Shown here: one piece after another, positions 43,496 to 54,500 of the stretch | Position numbering within the stretch: the stretch's first letter is position 1 | Layout of the letters: each line of letters opens with the position of its first letter | Made by a program: the position numbers and the translations under genes | Assembly (NCBI GenBank): GCA_958450365.1 | Contig: CAUEEP010000876.1 | Span: 186,001 to 250,000 of the forward strand | DNA length: 64,000 nt | Reading direction: 5' to 3' | From: Mesorhabditis belari | Lineage: Eukaryota; Nematoda; Chromadorea; Rhabditida; Rhabditidae | Notes under the pieces: generated by a model | Seen by the model: only the letters and a program-made list of their open reading frames with translations | Told to the model about the DNA's origin: nothing | Databases searched by the model: none

Positions 43496-46400
43496 ATGGA
43501 TGCGCTCTCAATAATCCTCGATCTACACATTCTGACGACGATTCCCATTCAATGTCTTCTTATTTCGATCCTTTTATCTCATACTAAACATGATCGAATT
43601 TACGAGACGTGTTTGTTGAATATTTGTGGGTTAAAGACATATATGTCGTAGCTGATTTTAACTAAAAACGCTAAATGCTAATTTTCTATTTTTTTGAAAT
43701 GCAAATCGGCTAGCTGATTTTAAACTAAATATCTCAATACTAACTTTCTCTTTTTAAATGCGAGTTCACTTTCACTGTTTTTCCACATGTTTGCTACTTC
43801 CCTTCGCACTTTCCCTAATAGGTTTTTTTGACTTTTGACTAACTTGACTAACTCAAAGAAAGAAAGAAAAAGACACTCGGGTCGGGATATTATGTGGAAT
43901 GGACTTTGAGGATATCATGGAATCTCCAAAGAACTCATCGAAATTTTCATCATGTTATGCCCGGAATGCGAGCTCAAAAAAGAAACGCGGAAAAAGGGAG
44001 TTATCGTGAAACCAATTGTTGCAAAAGAACAAAACGAACGATGCCAGGTGGATCTAATTGATTTGCAATTGGTACCTGATGAAGACTTTAAATTTGTGAT
44101 GGTCTACCAGGATCACTTAACGAAATTCATCAATTTGCGAGCACTTAAGACGAAGACTGCGTTCGAAGTTGTTTGGCGGAGATATTCGCAACTTTTGGTG
44201 CCCCACGAACCCTCCAATAGAATAATGGACGTGAATTCGCTAACAAGCTATAGGCCATAGGCCGAATTGTCTTTTGTTTGATTTGTTCGTTTTGTTTGAT
44301 TCGTTAAATTTCTCTTATATATCTTCTTATATATTCTTATGCGAAATCAAATAAAAACCTTAATAAACTCCCATTTAAAAAGAGAAAGTTAGTATTGAGA
44401 AATTTAATTTAAAATCGGCTAGCCGATTTACATTTCAAAAAATAGAAAATTAGCATTTAGCGATTTCAGTTAAAATCGGCTGAAAATCAAAATCGGCCAC
44501 GACATATATACTCTTGAGTTTGAAATTATTTAAGTGTTAGCTAGACATGGGAAATAGCTAGCTAGCTAGACATGGGAAACTTGGTTAGGCAAAGCATTTG
44601 CTCGAGGCCAATCGATATTCTCTGTCGGTCATTCAGACCTGTAGGTAGGTCAGTCATTTTTCATCCATCGTCGGTTGTTGGCCGGTCCAAACGGTTCCAA
44701 ATTTCTAGATTTACCCACAAAAATTAGAGACTGTTTTTACTTGTTGGATCTGGGAACTTATCAATAGTATACTTTGACTGAAGATGCGACCTGTGGGCTT
44801 TTAAAATTCATTATGTGGAGCCTGACTAACCATGGTTAGGTAAATCTGATTGTAAAGATACAAACTGTCAGGCTGTAGTAACATCAGAAAAAACTACAGA
44901 GTTGGGCACAATTATCCGGACAATTTCTTGGAAAAGTAGTTTTCGCACGCTTAATTTATTTCAAAATGCCAAGTGTTATGTAGAGAATTGTGGTCCTTGA
45001 TCTTCGCTACAACTGCTATAACCTTTTGGCTAATCTGCTATAACCTTTTGGCTAATCTGCTATAACCAAAATCCGGCTCTTTCTTTAAAGCTTCTTTAAA
45101 GACGCAGGGAAAAAGGTGGAAATTGATGATTTTTGATATTTAGTTCACATGAGTATCTCGTTATATTAGGTGTTATAGCGCTATGAAATTATTGGAGATA
45201 ATTTTTTAAATAAAATGCACACGAAGTTTACTGAATAAAGTCTTTTTTAGATCAAATTTTTATGTAGAAAATCGTCAAAAATGGCAGCGCGCCGGATAGG
45301 GATCGACTAGTGCTCATTCAAAGGCTTGTTGTATGCATCCAATTGGGAAATTTTTAAAACATAAATATAGCGAAGATTAAGGACTACAATTCTCTATATA
45401 ATACTTGACACTTTGAAATGAATGAAGCGTGTGACAACTACTTTTCCGAAAAGTTGTCCGGATATTGTGCCCAACCCTGAAGTCTTTTGAAACGTTGTCT
45501 TATCTACAGCTTACTAGACATGGGAATCGGATCAACTTATCGCTTTTGTCGGATCGGGTCAGGTCGGGGAAAATGGAAAGCCGGGAGGGTCGGGTCGTTT
45601 CGGGTCAACGCAAAAATTCAATTTATTCGGGTCGAGTCAACGCACCAATTTTTCGGGTCGTTTTCATTGTTGAATCTTGGTCGGTTACCTTGCAACGTTT
45701 GTAAACAGACCGCCATCCATATCGTTCTTCTTTTGACAATGACAATTCTTTTCTTCTTTCAACCCGAAAATTCAAATTTTTCGGGTCGGGTCGGGTCAAC
45801 CTTCAACCCGACCCAATCCGATCCGACCCGACCCGATTTCCCATATCTACAGCTTACCATTACAGCCTCCTCCGTTTAATAATCTGCGATCTGGTTGTCT
45901 GTCTGACCGAACTCTTAATGAAAGAACCCTCCCAATGGGGTTTTGTTTATCTATATCTACCAGGATTTATTCAAATCTTTGCCCGAATCTACTTTATCGT
46001 TCTTTTCTGTTTCACCTGTCAGGCGGTGCTATGGAATTTTGTGTTAGCCGTGTCAAGAATTGTCATGTTGTTGACATGGGATCGATTTAATGAGGTTATA
46101 TGAATAAAAAACTAAACTTACCTACAAATAGAAGAACTTTAACTCATAGTAATTCGAAAGATTTCAGGAAAATTACAATAAGATTGTATACTTTTTAATC
46201 GTTTCAATTTGGAGTTACAAAATCGGATTTGGCGTCTACATTTCGGCGTTTGTCCCGATGAGCTACACACTAGATGGGAATTTTTCGATTAAGTATAAAA
46301 ACTGTAATCATCAAAAACTGTTTTTAATTTAGCTATATTACCGCGGACCCGGACTTTTACATGAACTTTATTGGTGGCGAAGTGATTCCGTTATTTGTAA

Positions 46401-49265
46401 TTCTGATCATACTGATCTACTTATCATTCTTCCTCATTTTATTCCTTCAAAGACTGATGCTCAAAAACTCTAACCTCAAATCGAAAATTCTACGAACTGT
46501 CATAGCAGCCATGCTTCAAAATTCAGGTTGGAAAGTTCTGTATTTTTAGTTTTTAAAGAAAGAACAAACTTTCCCCTCCTTTTGGCGATCTTTTCTGCAG
46601 CCTTGTATTCTCTGTGCGCGCGTGACACCCTTTCTGACACACTCCCTTTTCCTATATGACCGCCATTTCCCTCTTTCGACAACTTTGCACAAAGGCAATA
46701 AAGTCACCAATGAGGCCTAGCCGAGGTGTGTTTATTGCTTTAAAAATGATACCAATTATCCGTCGCTATCCGCCCTGAAGTATGGTTGCTCTGGAAGGCC
46801 CTCGGGGGCCAAGATGACTTACAATGAAATAAAACAAAATCTGCTAGAGTTTTGGGCTCTCTTGCTTTTAAAATTATTTTCCTTTTCAAAGGAAGATATT
46901 CTATATGATGAACAAAAAGTTAAGGGCTAGGCGGAACATCAAAAAAAATCTCGAAAGTACAAAAACGTCGAAAAACAAAATGTCGAAAGGACAAAGATGT
47001 CGAATGCGCAAAAACGTCGAAAACCAAGACGTCATCAGCCTGTAATCTGGCGTTTTTCGATTTTTTTTGTACATTCGATGTTTTGTTTTTCGACGATTTT
47101 GTACAGGGTGACCAAGAATTACCGCAACACACACAAGGCCTGGTTTTTAACCAAACATGCAACCCATCTCGAAAAGTTAACTTAAAAATCTTTATTCAAC
47201 ATATAACAATAACAAATTAATAATTAAATTCAAATTTGCCTCCATCGGCATTCAGACAGACCTGCAAACGTTTGGGAAACTCGTTGACCGTGGCGAGCAA
47301 ATAGGCAGCATCGAGGGTATCTCATGCTTTGATGGGCGCCTTCTTCAAACTTTCGATATTTTTATGTGGTTTTCCACATGCCATGGCTTCAAGAACACTC
47401 CAGACTGAGGAATCCAATGGGTTAAGATCGGGTGAGCTGGGTGGCCACTCAGAAAACGAGATGAAATCCGGGAAGGTCTTTGAACAAAACTCTTGCACTT
47501 TCTTTGCCTTGTGAGCTGGCGCACCATCTTGTTGATAAGTTCAAATTCGATTTCTGAAGTGGTGTTGAGCCCACGGAACAACCTCCTTCTTTAGCAAGTC
47601 CAAATAATTGACCGCATTTACTTTCACACCTTGAAGAACAAAGATCAACGGGGTCTTTCCATTGGCGGTTATCCCGGCAAAAACCATCACCGATGCAGGA
47701 TGAGAACTGCGCGATACGGTGACTTTTGGCTGAGATTTTGCCCGAACTCGATCATTTTGCTTTTTGAGAATTGCCTCGACGGTAAATATCTTTTCATCGG
47801 TGAACAGGATCTGTGGTGATCGATTCCGTTGAACCGTTGCAAAAGTTGGGCACGTCGGTCTTTTCACTTGCCCTTCACAGCAGCTGATAGTAATTGAAAT
47901 TTGTTCTTCTTATACGGCTTCATTTTCGGCTTTTTCTTGATGATTGTGTTGACGGAGCTTCTCTTCAGACCCATTTTCTGTGCCATTCCTCGAGCCGATT
48001 GGTTAGAGTTTAATCTCAGACGATCGCGCACTTTCTTGACATTGACCGGAGTAATCGCTGTTCGTTTTGCACCTCTTCCAGGCCGATCAGAAACTGTGCC
48101 CAGAGTTGAATAGTTCGAGAAACGAGGCTTCTGGGGACATTCCGGTGCTTGGAGATCTCGCTCGCCTGAACACGCTATCGCTTGAGCTCATGGATCGATT
48201 GTCGATGTGGAGACGCTTTCACCATTCCTGAAAACAACCATACTAATGTATTGAAAGCTAGTAATCATATCATAAAATAAGAAAAATACACAAAAACCAT
48301 AAAAACAGGTAAGCAAAAAGTGAAATGGGGCTCATAACATAATACGACGTTGTTACGATAATTCTTGGTCACCCTGTATATTCAGCACTTTATTTTTCGA
48401 CACTTTTTTTTCGACTTTTTTGTACTTTCGAGATTTTTTGACGTTCCGCCTAGCCCCAAAAGTGCAAGTTTTGTGACCAAAACTTTTTAAAACCTTGCTT
48501 TCTGCCCGGTTTTTTCAAGGTGACTTTAAAAAATTCACCTTGTGCATCCGCACGGAAATCTGCAATATAAAGCGAAAGATTTTCTCGGTTAAATGAAGAC
48601 AAATCAGGGGTGAATCGACCTCATCAAAATCAGAAGCCTAAGGAAAAGGAGTGTACTAGAAAAGGTACAATTACGAGCGCACACAGAGAACACATAGAGA
48701 ACAAAAGCAAAAAAAGGCTGTTTAGCCGTTATGGTCACCTGCATTTTCACTCTCTATCAAACTCTTCTCTACGAATTTCCTTCTTGGGGACTCAAAAATG
48801 TTTCGATTGATACGTATTTGTTTATCATGAAGAAAAAAAGCAAAAAAAGGCTGTTTAGCCGTTATGGTCACCTGCATTTTCACTCTCTATCAAACTCTTC
48901 TCTACGAATTTCCTTCTTGGGGACTCAAAAATGTTTCGATTGATACGTATTTGTTTATCATGAAGATTGGAACAAATCTATACGCGACTTTGTCGGCCTG
49001 GATCATGTTGATTTGTGTAAATGAGGTAGGTAAAGGCAAGAAATCACATAATTTTTTTAAAATTCAACATCTGTAAAAACTGAATCCCGAAAAAGCCTCA
49101 AACCAAGCCACATTTTAGTATCGAAGAGCTGCCTTGGCTAAGGTGAATGCTCTAATCTTTGGGCGACAAGAGAATTCACATCAAGAGACAACGAACCAAC
49201 CGAGTCGCAGAAAGTTCTTCACGAAAACGCAGAAGCCTATTGGAAAAGAGAATGTCAGATCTTAA
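43496..49265 (+). CDS. Seven-transmembrane chemoreceptor-like protein
   Basis: Six exons, all phases consistent: 43496-43610, 45853-46094, 46168-46292, 46333-46526, 48859-49025, 49119-49265; 990 nt, 329 residues. TM1 lies in exon 1 (ILTTIPIQCLLISILL). Exon 2 has TM2, TM3 and the GPCR-like WNFVLAVSRIVMLL with the conserved Arg. Exons 3-4 give TM4 and TM5 (VIPLFVILIILIYLSFFLIL). Exon 5 gives TM6-TM7 (TLSAWIMLICVNE) and exon 6 the cytoplasmic tail (YRRAALAKVNALIFG..). Nematode serpentine receptor by layout; class not fixed. Introns 1 and 4 (about 2.2 and 2.3 kb) are packed with transposons. The acceptor of exon 2 coincides with a hAT MITE border. Exon 5 is preceded by an extra tandem copy of its own first 115 bases, which would shift the frame if used. 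Confidence 0.8.
43644..44504. mobile_element. Ginger-like DNA transposon derivative
   Basis: About 140-bp inverted ends beginning TGTCGTAGCTGATTTTAACT (43644) and ending TCGGCCACGACA (44504), with direct TATA on both sides (43640-43643, 44505-44508). TGT..ACA ends with a 4-bp target duplication are features of Ginger elements. The interior encodes part of an integrase core (see next entry). It is in intron 1 of the receptor gene. Confidence 0.65.
43952..44260 (+). pseudogene. Integrase-core fragment (Ginger/KRBA2-like)
   Basis: Open frame of 102 codons with a C-x-x-C zinc-knuckle-like start (LCPECELKKE), then VKPIVAKEQNERCQVDLIDL and FVMVYQDHLTKFINLRALKT, the first catalytic Asp block of an rve-type integrase as in Ginger transposons and their relatives. 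The second Asp and catalytic Glu regions are missing, so it is a fragment. Confidence 0.65.
44897..45479. mobile_element. Long-TIR MITE, 583 bp
   Basis: About 115-bp inverted ends starting CAGAGTTGGGCACAATTATC (44897) and, reversed, CAGGGTTGGGCACAATATCC (from 45479). Subterminal TGTTATGTAGAGAATTGTGG resembles that of the MITEs at 52637 and 55452. No coding content. Target duplication unclear. Confidence 0.75.
45515..45849. mobile_element. hAT-type MITE at a splice acceptor
   Basis: Ends TAGACATGGGAATCGG and, reversed, TAGATATGGGAAATCGG; 8-bp target duplication CAGCTTAC at 45507-45514 and 45850-45857, as expected of hAT elements. The interior is rich in GGGTCGGGTC words. The duplicated CAG|CTTAC contains the acceptor of receptor exon 2, so the insertion kept a working acceptor. 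Confidence 0.85.
46924..48457. mobile_element. MITE interrupted by a mariner-type element
   Basis: Outer inverted ends GGGCTAGGCGGAACATCAAA (46924) and TTTTTTGACGTTCCGCCTAG (about 48434-48453) continue with AATCTCGAAAGTACAAAAA on both sides. The outer element is about 260 bp without the insert at 47104-48376. The short GTCGAAA word is repeated many times in it. Confidence 0.75.
47104..48376 (-). mobile_element. Tc1/mariner element (maT-like), nested
   Basis: Ends CAGGGTGACCAAGAATTACC (47104) and ATAATTCTTGGTCACCCTG (ending 48376), with TA at 47102-47103 and 48377-48378; 1273 bp. Minus-strand transposase pieces: RNRSPQILFTDEKIFTVEA (first Asp), SVMVFAGITANGKTPLIF, and EWPPSSPDLNPLDSSVWSVL with the third acidic residue an Asp, as in maT-type DDxD elements. 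Frameshifts and stops show decay. Confidence 0.8.
48708..48972 (+). repeat. 133-bp tandem duplication over a receptor exon
   Basis: Two identical copies (by eye) with period 133: AGGCTGTTTAGCCGTTATGG at 48716 and 48849, through ACGTATTTGTTTATCATGAA. Each includes the acceptor and first part of exon 5. Only the second copy reads on into TM7. Confidence 0.9.
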
Positions 49266-51169
49266 AAACTAATAGACGATAAAAGAGTTTCACCACTTTA
49301 TGCAGTAAAATTTGAATACAAATCAGTAATTCGCATGTGTGAAAAACTAAAGCGCGTCCACAAAAAAGATTCTTCTTAAATATTCTCCACAAAATATTTC
49401 CATTGTTGCGCTCTTCGGTCCGTCCCGCTTCACTTGCTTGCTTGCTTGCTTACCGAAGTGACCTGTGAAGGCATCAAAAGGTTTCTTTTTTAAAAGTTAC
49501 CAGTCTTCTAAGCATTATTGAAAAAAGCAGTTTTTAAATAAAAAAAGAGAAAGTTTTCCGATTTCATGGTGAGTCTGTCGAAAAGGATCCATCTTTTTTC
49601 GCAATCTCTTTTCAACTTTGCTACGGTGAAAAAGAATCCGAATTGTGCTTCAGCATACAGCAAACTCAAGTGATTTTAGATTTGCGTGTACAATTGTGTT
49701 GAAACGACAAATTTGCTGTGTTACTGTTTTGCACATTTTTAGTTTCAAAGAAAGAGGAGAAACCTAAAGCAACATCTTTTCCGTGCATCTGCATCCGCAT
49801 AGCGAAATCAATGTTAAACAGTGTTCCTTTGAAAGGCTTCGTTGATTCCCTGGAATTTGTTGTTATGATGATTTCGTGTCTTAATTCTAAAAATGAACGC
49901 TCCATTACATTTTCGCTTACAAATTTGATTTCAGTAAAAGCCTTGAACAAAAAGGAAAGAGGCAAAGTAAAGAAGAGGAGCAAATAACTTTTTCCGTTTT
50001 ACGTTTTGCAAGTTACGGGAACTACAGTGAAAACTCAAGTCGTGAAAAAGTTCACATCTTACTCGAGGCCTCTAATTTGTCATATCACCAAACACGGGCC
50101 TAGCTGGTTGAAGACAATAATCATTAGTTCAAGCTAGAGTATTTCCCTCTCAAATAAGGCACAATGTAGTAACTCTTTTTTTTGGTTTAATTTAAATTTA
50201 TTGAGTTATTGGTAAAGTGATAGCTTTCGGCGGGGCGAGGGCGAGTTTCTTTGAAATACCAATCAAGCTAATAATCAATGAAAGTCAGTAAACATAACAG
50301 CCGAACTAATGGCAAAGAGGATACAGCTTTTAATTCAATTGATTTCCTATATTGAGCTAGTCACAGTACAATCACCAATTGCTGATCAAAAATCCCCGAG
50401 ACTTCTCTCACTCTACACCCTAGGGACTTCTTCCGAGTCCCCAGTTCAGATTCCAAGGGAATTTAGAGTTTCTGATGAGCTGAAAAAGTAACTGGTTAAA
50501 CTTTGAAGTAGAAAATGTTTAATTAAGCCAAATCTTTGCCATTCAAATTTTATTTCGAAACTCAAAAGTGTCGATTTTTATCGTTCTACAGTTTTTGATG
50601 CACCAAATAATTGAACCTGGTCTAGTTATCAGTTACAAACAGCTCACCAGAACAGCACCTGTAACTATCATGAAATTTTTAAATACAGTCGACTCTCGAT
50701 ATAAAGATTTGCTTGATATAACGATTCAGAGCCCCGATCCTGGCCGAGCTCTTAATAAAATCTTAAGATTTAACCCTCGATATAACGATTCCAAAGAAGA
50801 AAAAGTTGGTCTGTATTTTGTATTTTCATGTATGTACCATGTATTTTCACACTCGATACAACGATTCCGAAATTTTTAAAAACTCGAAGCAAGAAGAAAA
50901 ATTTCTAGATGTCTATTCCCTTATCTTTACGCCTTATATTGAGCTTTATGTGTCTGAATCTCTTCCACTTTCTCTATAAGATCTCTTTATGTAGATAAAT
51001 CAATTTTCGAGTGTATATTCTACGACTGAACTACCAGCGACGGAAAATACAGCAAATATGTAATTATTCTTATTCTCCACAAGTATATTCGATATAACGA
51101 TTTTTATTCAGAATGTGGTCCAAACCTAATTGAAAACCTCGATATAACGATTTGTTCGATATAACGATT
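49266..51169. other. Intergenic, no firm gene
   Basis: 49432-49452 is a short (CTTG)n run. The open frame 49718-49987 (89 codons) lacks a known motif. 50685-51175 is a pogo-type repeat region (separate entry). Otherwise AT-rich. Confidence 0.45.
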
Positions 51170-51175
51170 TCAAGC
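50685..51175. repeat. Pogo/Tigger-like terminal-motif repeat region
   Basis: Begins ACAGTCGACTCTCGATATAA, a pogo-type terminus, and contains at least six more copies of the word TCGATATAACGATT (about 50775, 50855 diverged, 51088, 51142, 51155). No transposase. The related ends at 11389 and 54192 suggest a family of short pogo-like elements. Confidence 0.6.
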
Positions 51176-51466
51176 GTGAGTCCCGAGAGCTGTGCAGATT
51201 TCACAGATCTCGACGCTGATGCTATGATCGGGTTTGGAAAAATTGTATATCAAAGGGTTCAGATAAGTGTATTTTATCTCTTGGGACTCTAAAAAGTCTT
51301 GCAAATATTTGGATGAAAACAAGAAAGTCTGAGGGGGAGATGTAAAGATGAGAGATGGTTTGAATTGTTCTCTTTTTGATGCTTCGCATCCATTGAATTG
51401 CACTATTTTTGCAGTCAATGGAGGAATCAAAAGCCCCTTTTTCTGAAAGAATATCAAAACATTTAT
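51170..51466 (-). CDS. Exon-like open frame, product unknown
   Basis: After an acceptor-like ATTCTTTCAG (minus strand) the frame is open for about 95 codons with coding-like composition (KKGLLIPPLTAKIVQF, SLIFTSPPQTFLFSSKYLQD, SVEICEICTALG). It lies downstream of the stop of the kinase-like gene at 51511, so it could be an alternative last exon or a relic. It ends against the pogo-like repeat. Confidence 0.25.
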   Translation of the reverse strand: MNVLIFFQKKGLLIPPLTAKIVQFNGCEASKREQFKPSLIFTSPPQTFLFSSKYLQDFLESQEIKYTYLNPLIYNFSKPDHSISVEICEICTALGTHA

Positions 51467-51510
51467 AAACTCTTTCAACCAACTGACAATGATAGATGCA
51501 GATGATAGAT

Positions 51511-54500
51511 TTAAATAGCAGGTATCTCCTCATCAGGTAAATCGACTTCTAACGAAAGTCTCGTGTATCCGTTCTCCAGTTCTTTCAGCACAACACTGTT
51601 CTTCAATGTTGCTTTTTCAATCGGCTCTTGGGCTTTCTCTGGGATACGATCCTGAATAAAAACGTGAATTACTGATTTAAATTGATTTGCACTAGCAACC
51701 AACTTTTTACAATGACACCAGGCTCTTGCCATATAAAACGGTGCTTATCGATTTTGACATTGATAAGTACTCGCAAATCTTTTTGTACAGGCTAGATGGA
51801 ACTCGTCAACAGAATTAGTGCAAACCAGAGAAACAAAGTCAACTGAATATGTTGAAAATTGTTTATCTTCTACACTTTTCTTTGTACTAACACTGTGAAA
51901 ATCCGAGCTACCTTGAGAAAATCGTGCTCGAGACATTTCTCGGCACTAAAACGTTCTCTTGGATCTGGTAGCAACATTTTGGTCATCAGGTCGCAAAAGT
52001 TTTTCCTATCGACTTTGATTTGTTCTGATTGTTCTGAAAATTTGATATTTGACACATTTAATAAAAGTTATTTCAAAAAAACCTCCAGCCTCGTCTGTTG
52101 TAGTAATTTTTTCAGAAAGCTCTTCCAAGGTCTTAGCCAATTTCCCAATTTGTGTGTTGGATCTATTATGATTTCATTACTACAATTGTTTTCGTTAACG
52201 TCAACTGAAAACGGAGCTACGCTCCCGGGAAATGTCGTGCGGGAAAACGGAAAAATACGACGTTACTCCTCTGAAATAAGCTTTTTAAAAAATTATTTTT
52301 ACCAGCGGATAGAGCATTAAAAATCCTATTTAAGCAAAAAAATTTTTGACAATGTTGATTTTGAAGAGGTAAAGTTTCCTTATTTTTCCGTCTTACACCT
52401 ATCAACAAATATTCCCGGCAAGAAATTTCTCCGGAGCGTAGCATACGGGCTCTGAATTAACCTTGATTTGTCAGGGTATACTCCAAGCTCTGCGTAAATT
52501 CGGTCTTTCGCCACAAACCCGGCACCGTTTTTTCTGATCTAAAACTCACATTTTCGAATGCTTCCTTGTACTCAAAGTTTACATTTGAATGGGTCTAAGT
52601 TTATGTTCCTTTTTAGCTCAAATAATTTTGAATGTACAGAGCGAGGCAAAATTACGGCCACATCTTCTCTGCAGAATTCATCCCAAACGCCGCAATCAAT
52701 TCAAAAATCCTAAATGTTATATCGAAAATTTAAACCTGAATTCTTGCCTACATTCCTGTACCAAAAATCTTTGATTCAGGTTTTGCAGCCCATTTTTCAG
52801 ATCCTCAAATGAGCCCAATCCGATCAGTCTGATTAGGTTAACATTGTCAAAACACTTTGGTATTATCAACGCTTTTTATATCATTCTAAATCCTAAATTT
52901 TTTTTAGTTAGAAAACAGCTAAAAATGAAAGCGTGACGGAGACTGATCGGATTGGACTCATTTGAGGCTCTGAAAAATGGGCTGCAAAACCTGAATCAAA
53001 GATTTTTGGTACAGGAATGTAGGCGAGAATTCAGGCTTCAATTTTCTATATAACACTTAGGATTTTTGAATTGATTGCGGCGTTTGGAATGCAATCTCCT
53101 GAAAAGGTGTGGCCGTAACTTTGCCCTAACTGGTAAACTGTTGACAAACTGACACGTGCCCAGTTTCGATTAGGTAAATGGAAAAATGGAACCTACAGTA
53201 AAAAAACGACACTCTTTTTAAAAGTTTCTTTAAAAAAATTTTCTCTAAGCCTAGATCCGATTATTTGTGCAATGAATTTTATCCACTGCAAAGAATCAGA
53301 CCAAGCTTTATTAGGGAAAAACACTACGGTATAACTTGTAGATTATAAGAGATTTAAAAACTAAAAACAATTTTCTCTGCATCGATCTCCGGCTGAAAAA
53401 GCTTCTTGTCAAACATCTCGATTGCCACCAGTGCCACCGCCCAAACATCGATTTTTTGATTGTATCTCTCTGGGTCAAGAAACATTTCGAAGGCCTTGTA
53501 ATACATTGTATTATCAACATTTGTCGAATACTCTTGGTCATGCCTTGTTTCTCTGCAATGAAATTGCGTCAAAAAAGCCCCCTTGTGAGCGTTGAACCTG
53601 GATTGGCCAAAGTTGAGTAGCTTGATTTGAAACTGAGCGATATTCACGCCGATTGTTTCTGGGCAAATGTTCTAAAGAGGTTATTTTTCATTTCTTAATA
53701 AAAAAATTAGCGCCAGATTTTTTAAATAATTTTCCGAATATTTAACTCTTCTTAACACATTCGCGACAAAGTTTTTTTTTAATTTTCGTGTAAGTTATTA
53801 TCCTTTCGTCTTGCCTAAAAAAGTTCCCGGAGAATAGATTTGCTCGTGTTTTGTATCAATTGAAAAAAAGGATCATTGATCTATGAACAGATTGGAAAAC
53901 AATTGAGTTTGAAGAAAGTTGAGTCTTCAAAACCAAAAGGCCGCCTAACTCACCGGTCGGTCAGGTAATTTCTCGTTTTAAAACATTCATAAATCTCTTG
54001 AAACTCAATATTTTTCCAATCTGTTTTTAGATAAATGATTCCTGAGTATTTTTCTTTAATTTGATACAAAACACAGGTAAATTGGTTCTCTGGGAAGTTT
54101 GATGAAAGGGCAATAACTTACGCGAAAATCAAAAAGACCTCGTCGCGGATGTGTTAAATGGGCTGTACCGGTTGAAAAAACGTCTCCACTACAGTCAAAC
54201 CTCTTTAGTGATTGAATTTTTTCTAGTCACCAGAGAAAAAAGTATCTAACTTGACCTTTTTAGTGACTAACCAATAAAATTCTTTTTCAAGATAGATCTC
54301 TAACGAGACTTGACTGTACCAACTTCTTGTTCTTTACTTATACAAGTCAAGTACAAATTGCTTCCTAAGAAATGAACAAGAACTCGTTCTTTTAGGTGTG
54401 TCTGTGAGGTTGTGCATGGTGAATGGATAATGGCCACGTCTAGTGATGAAATGTTTCTTTTTTTCGCAAACTCACGCGATGCATGATCCCGCGATGATGA

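Noticed and set aside
45465..45879. Two overlapping plus-strand frames of 79 and 130 codons
   Set aside because: They read through the GGGTCGGGTC-rich interior of the hAT MITE; only the part after 45852 is a real exon, in another frame context.
48610..48943. Overlapping 66-70 codon frames as separate small genes
   Set aside because: They are products of the 133-bp duplication of receptor exon 5 read in a shifted frame.
49718..49987. 89-codon plus-strand frame as a gene
   Set aside because: No known domain, no partner exons, and an overlapping minus-strand frame of similar length; left unannotated.
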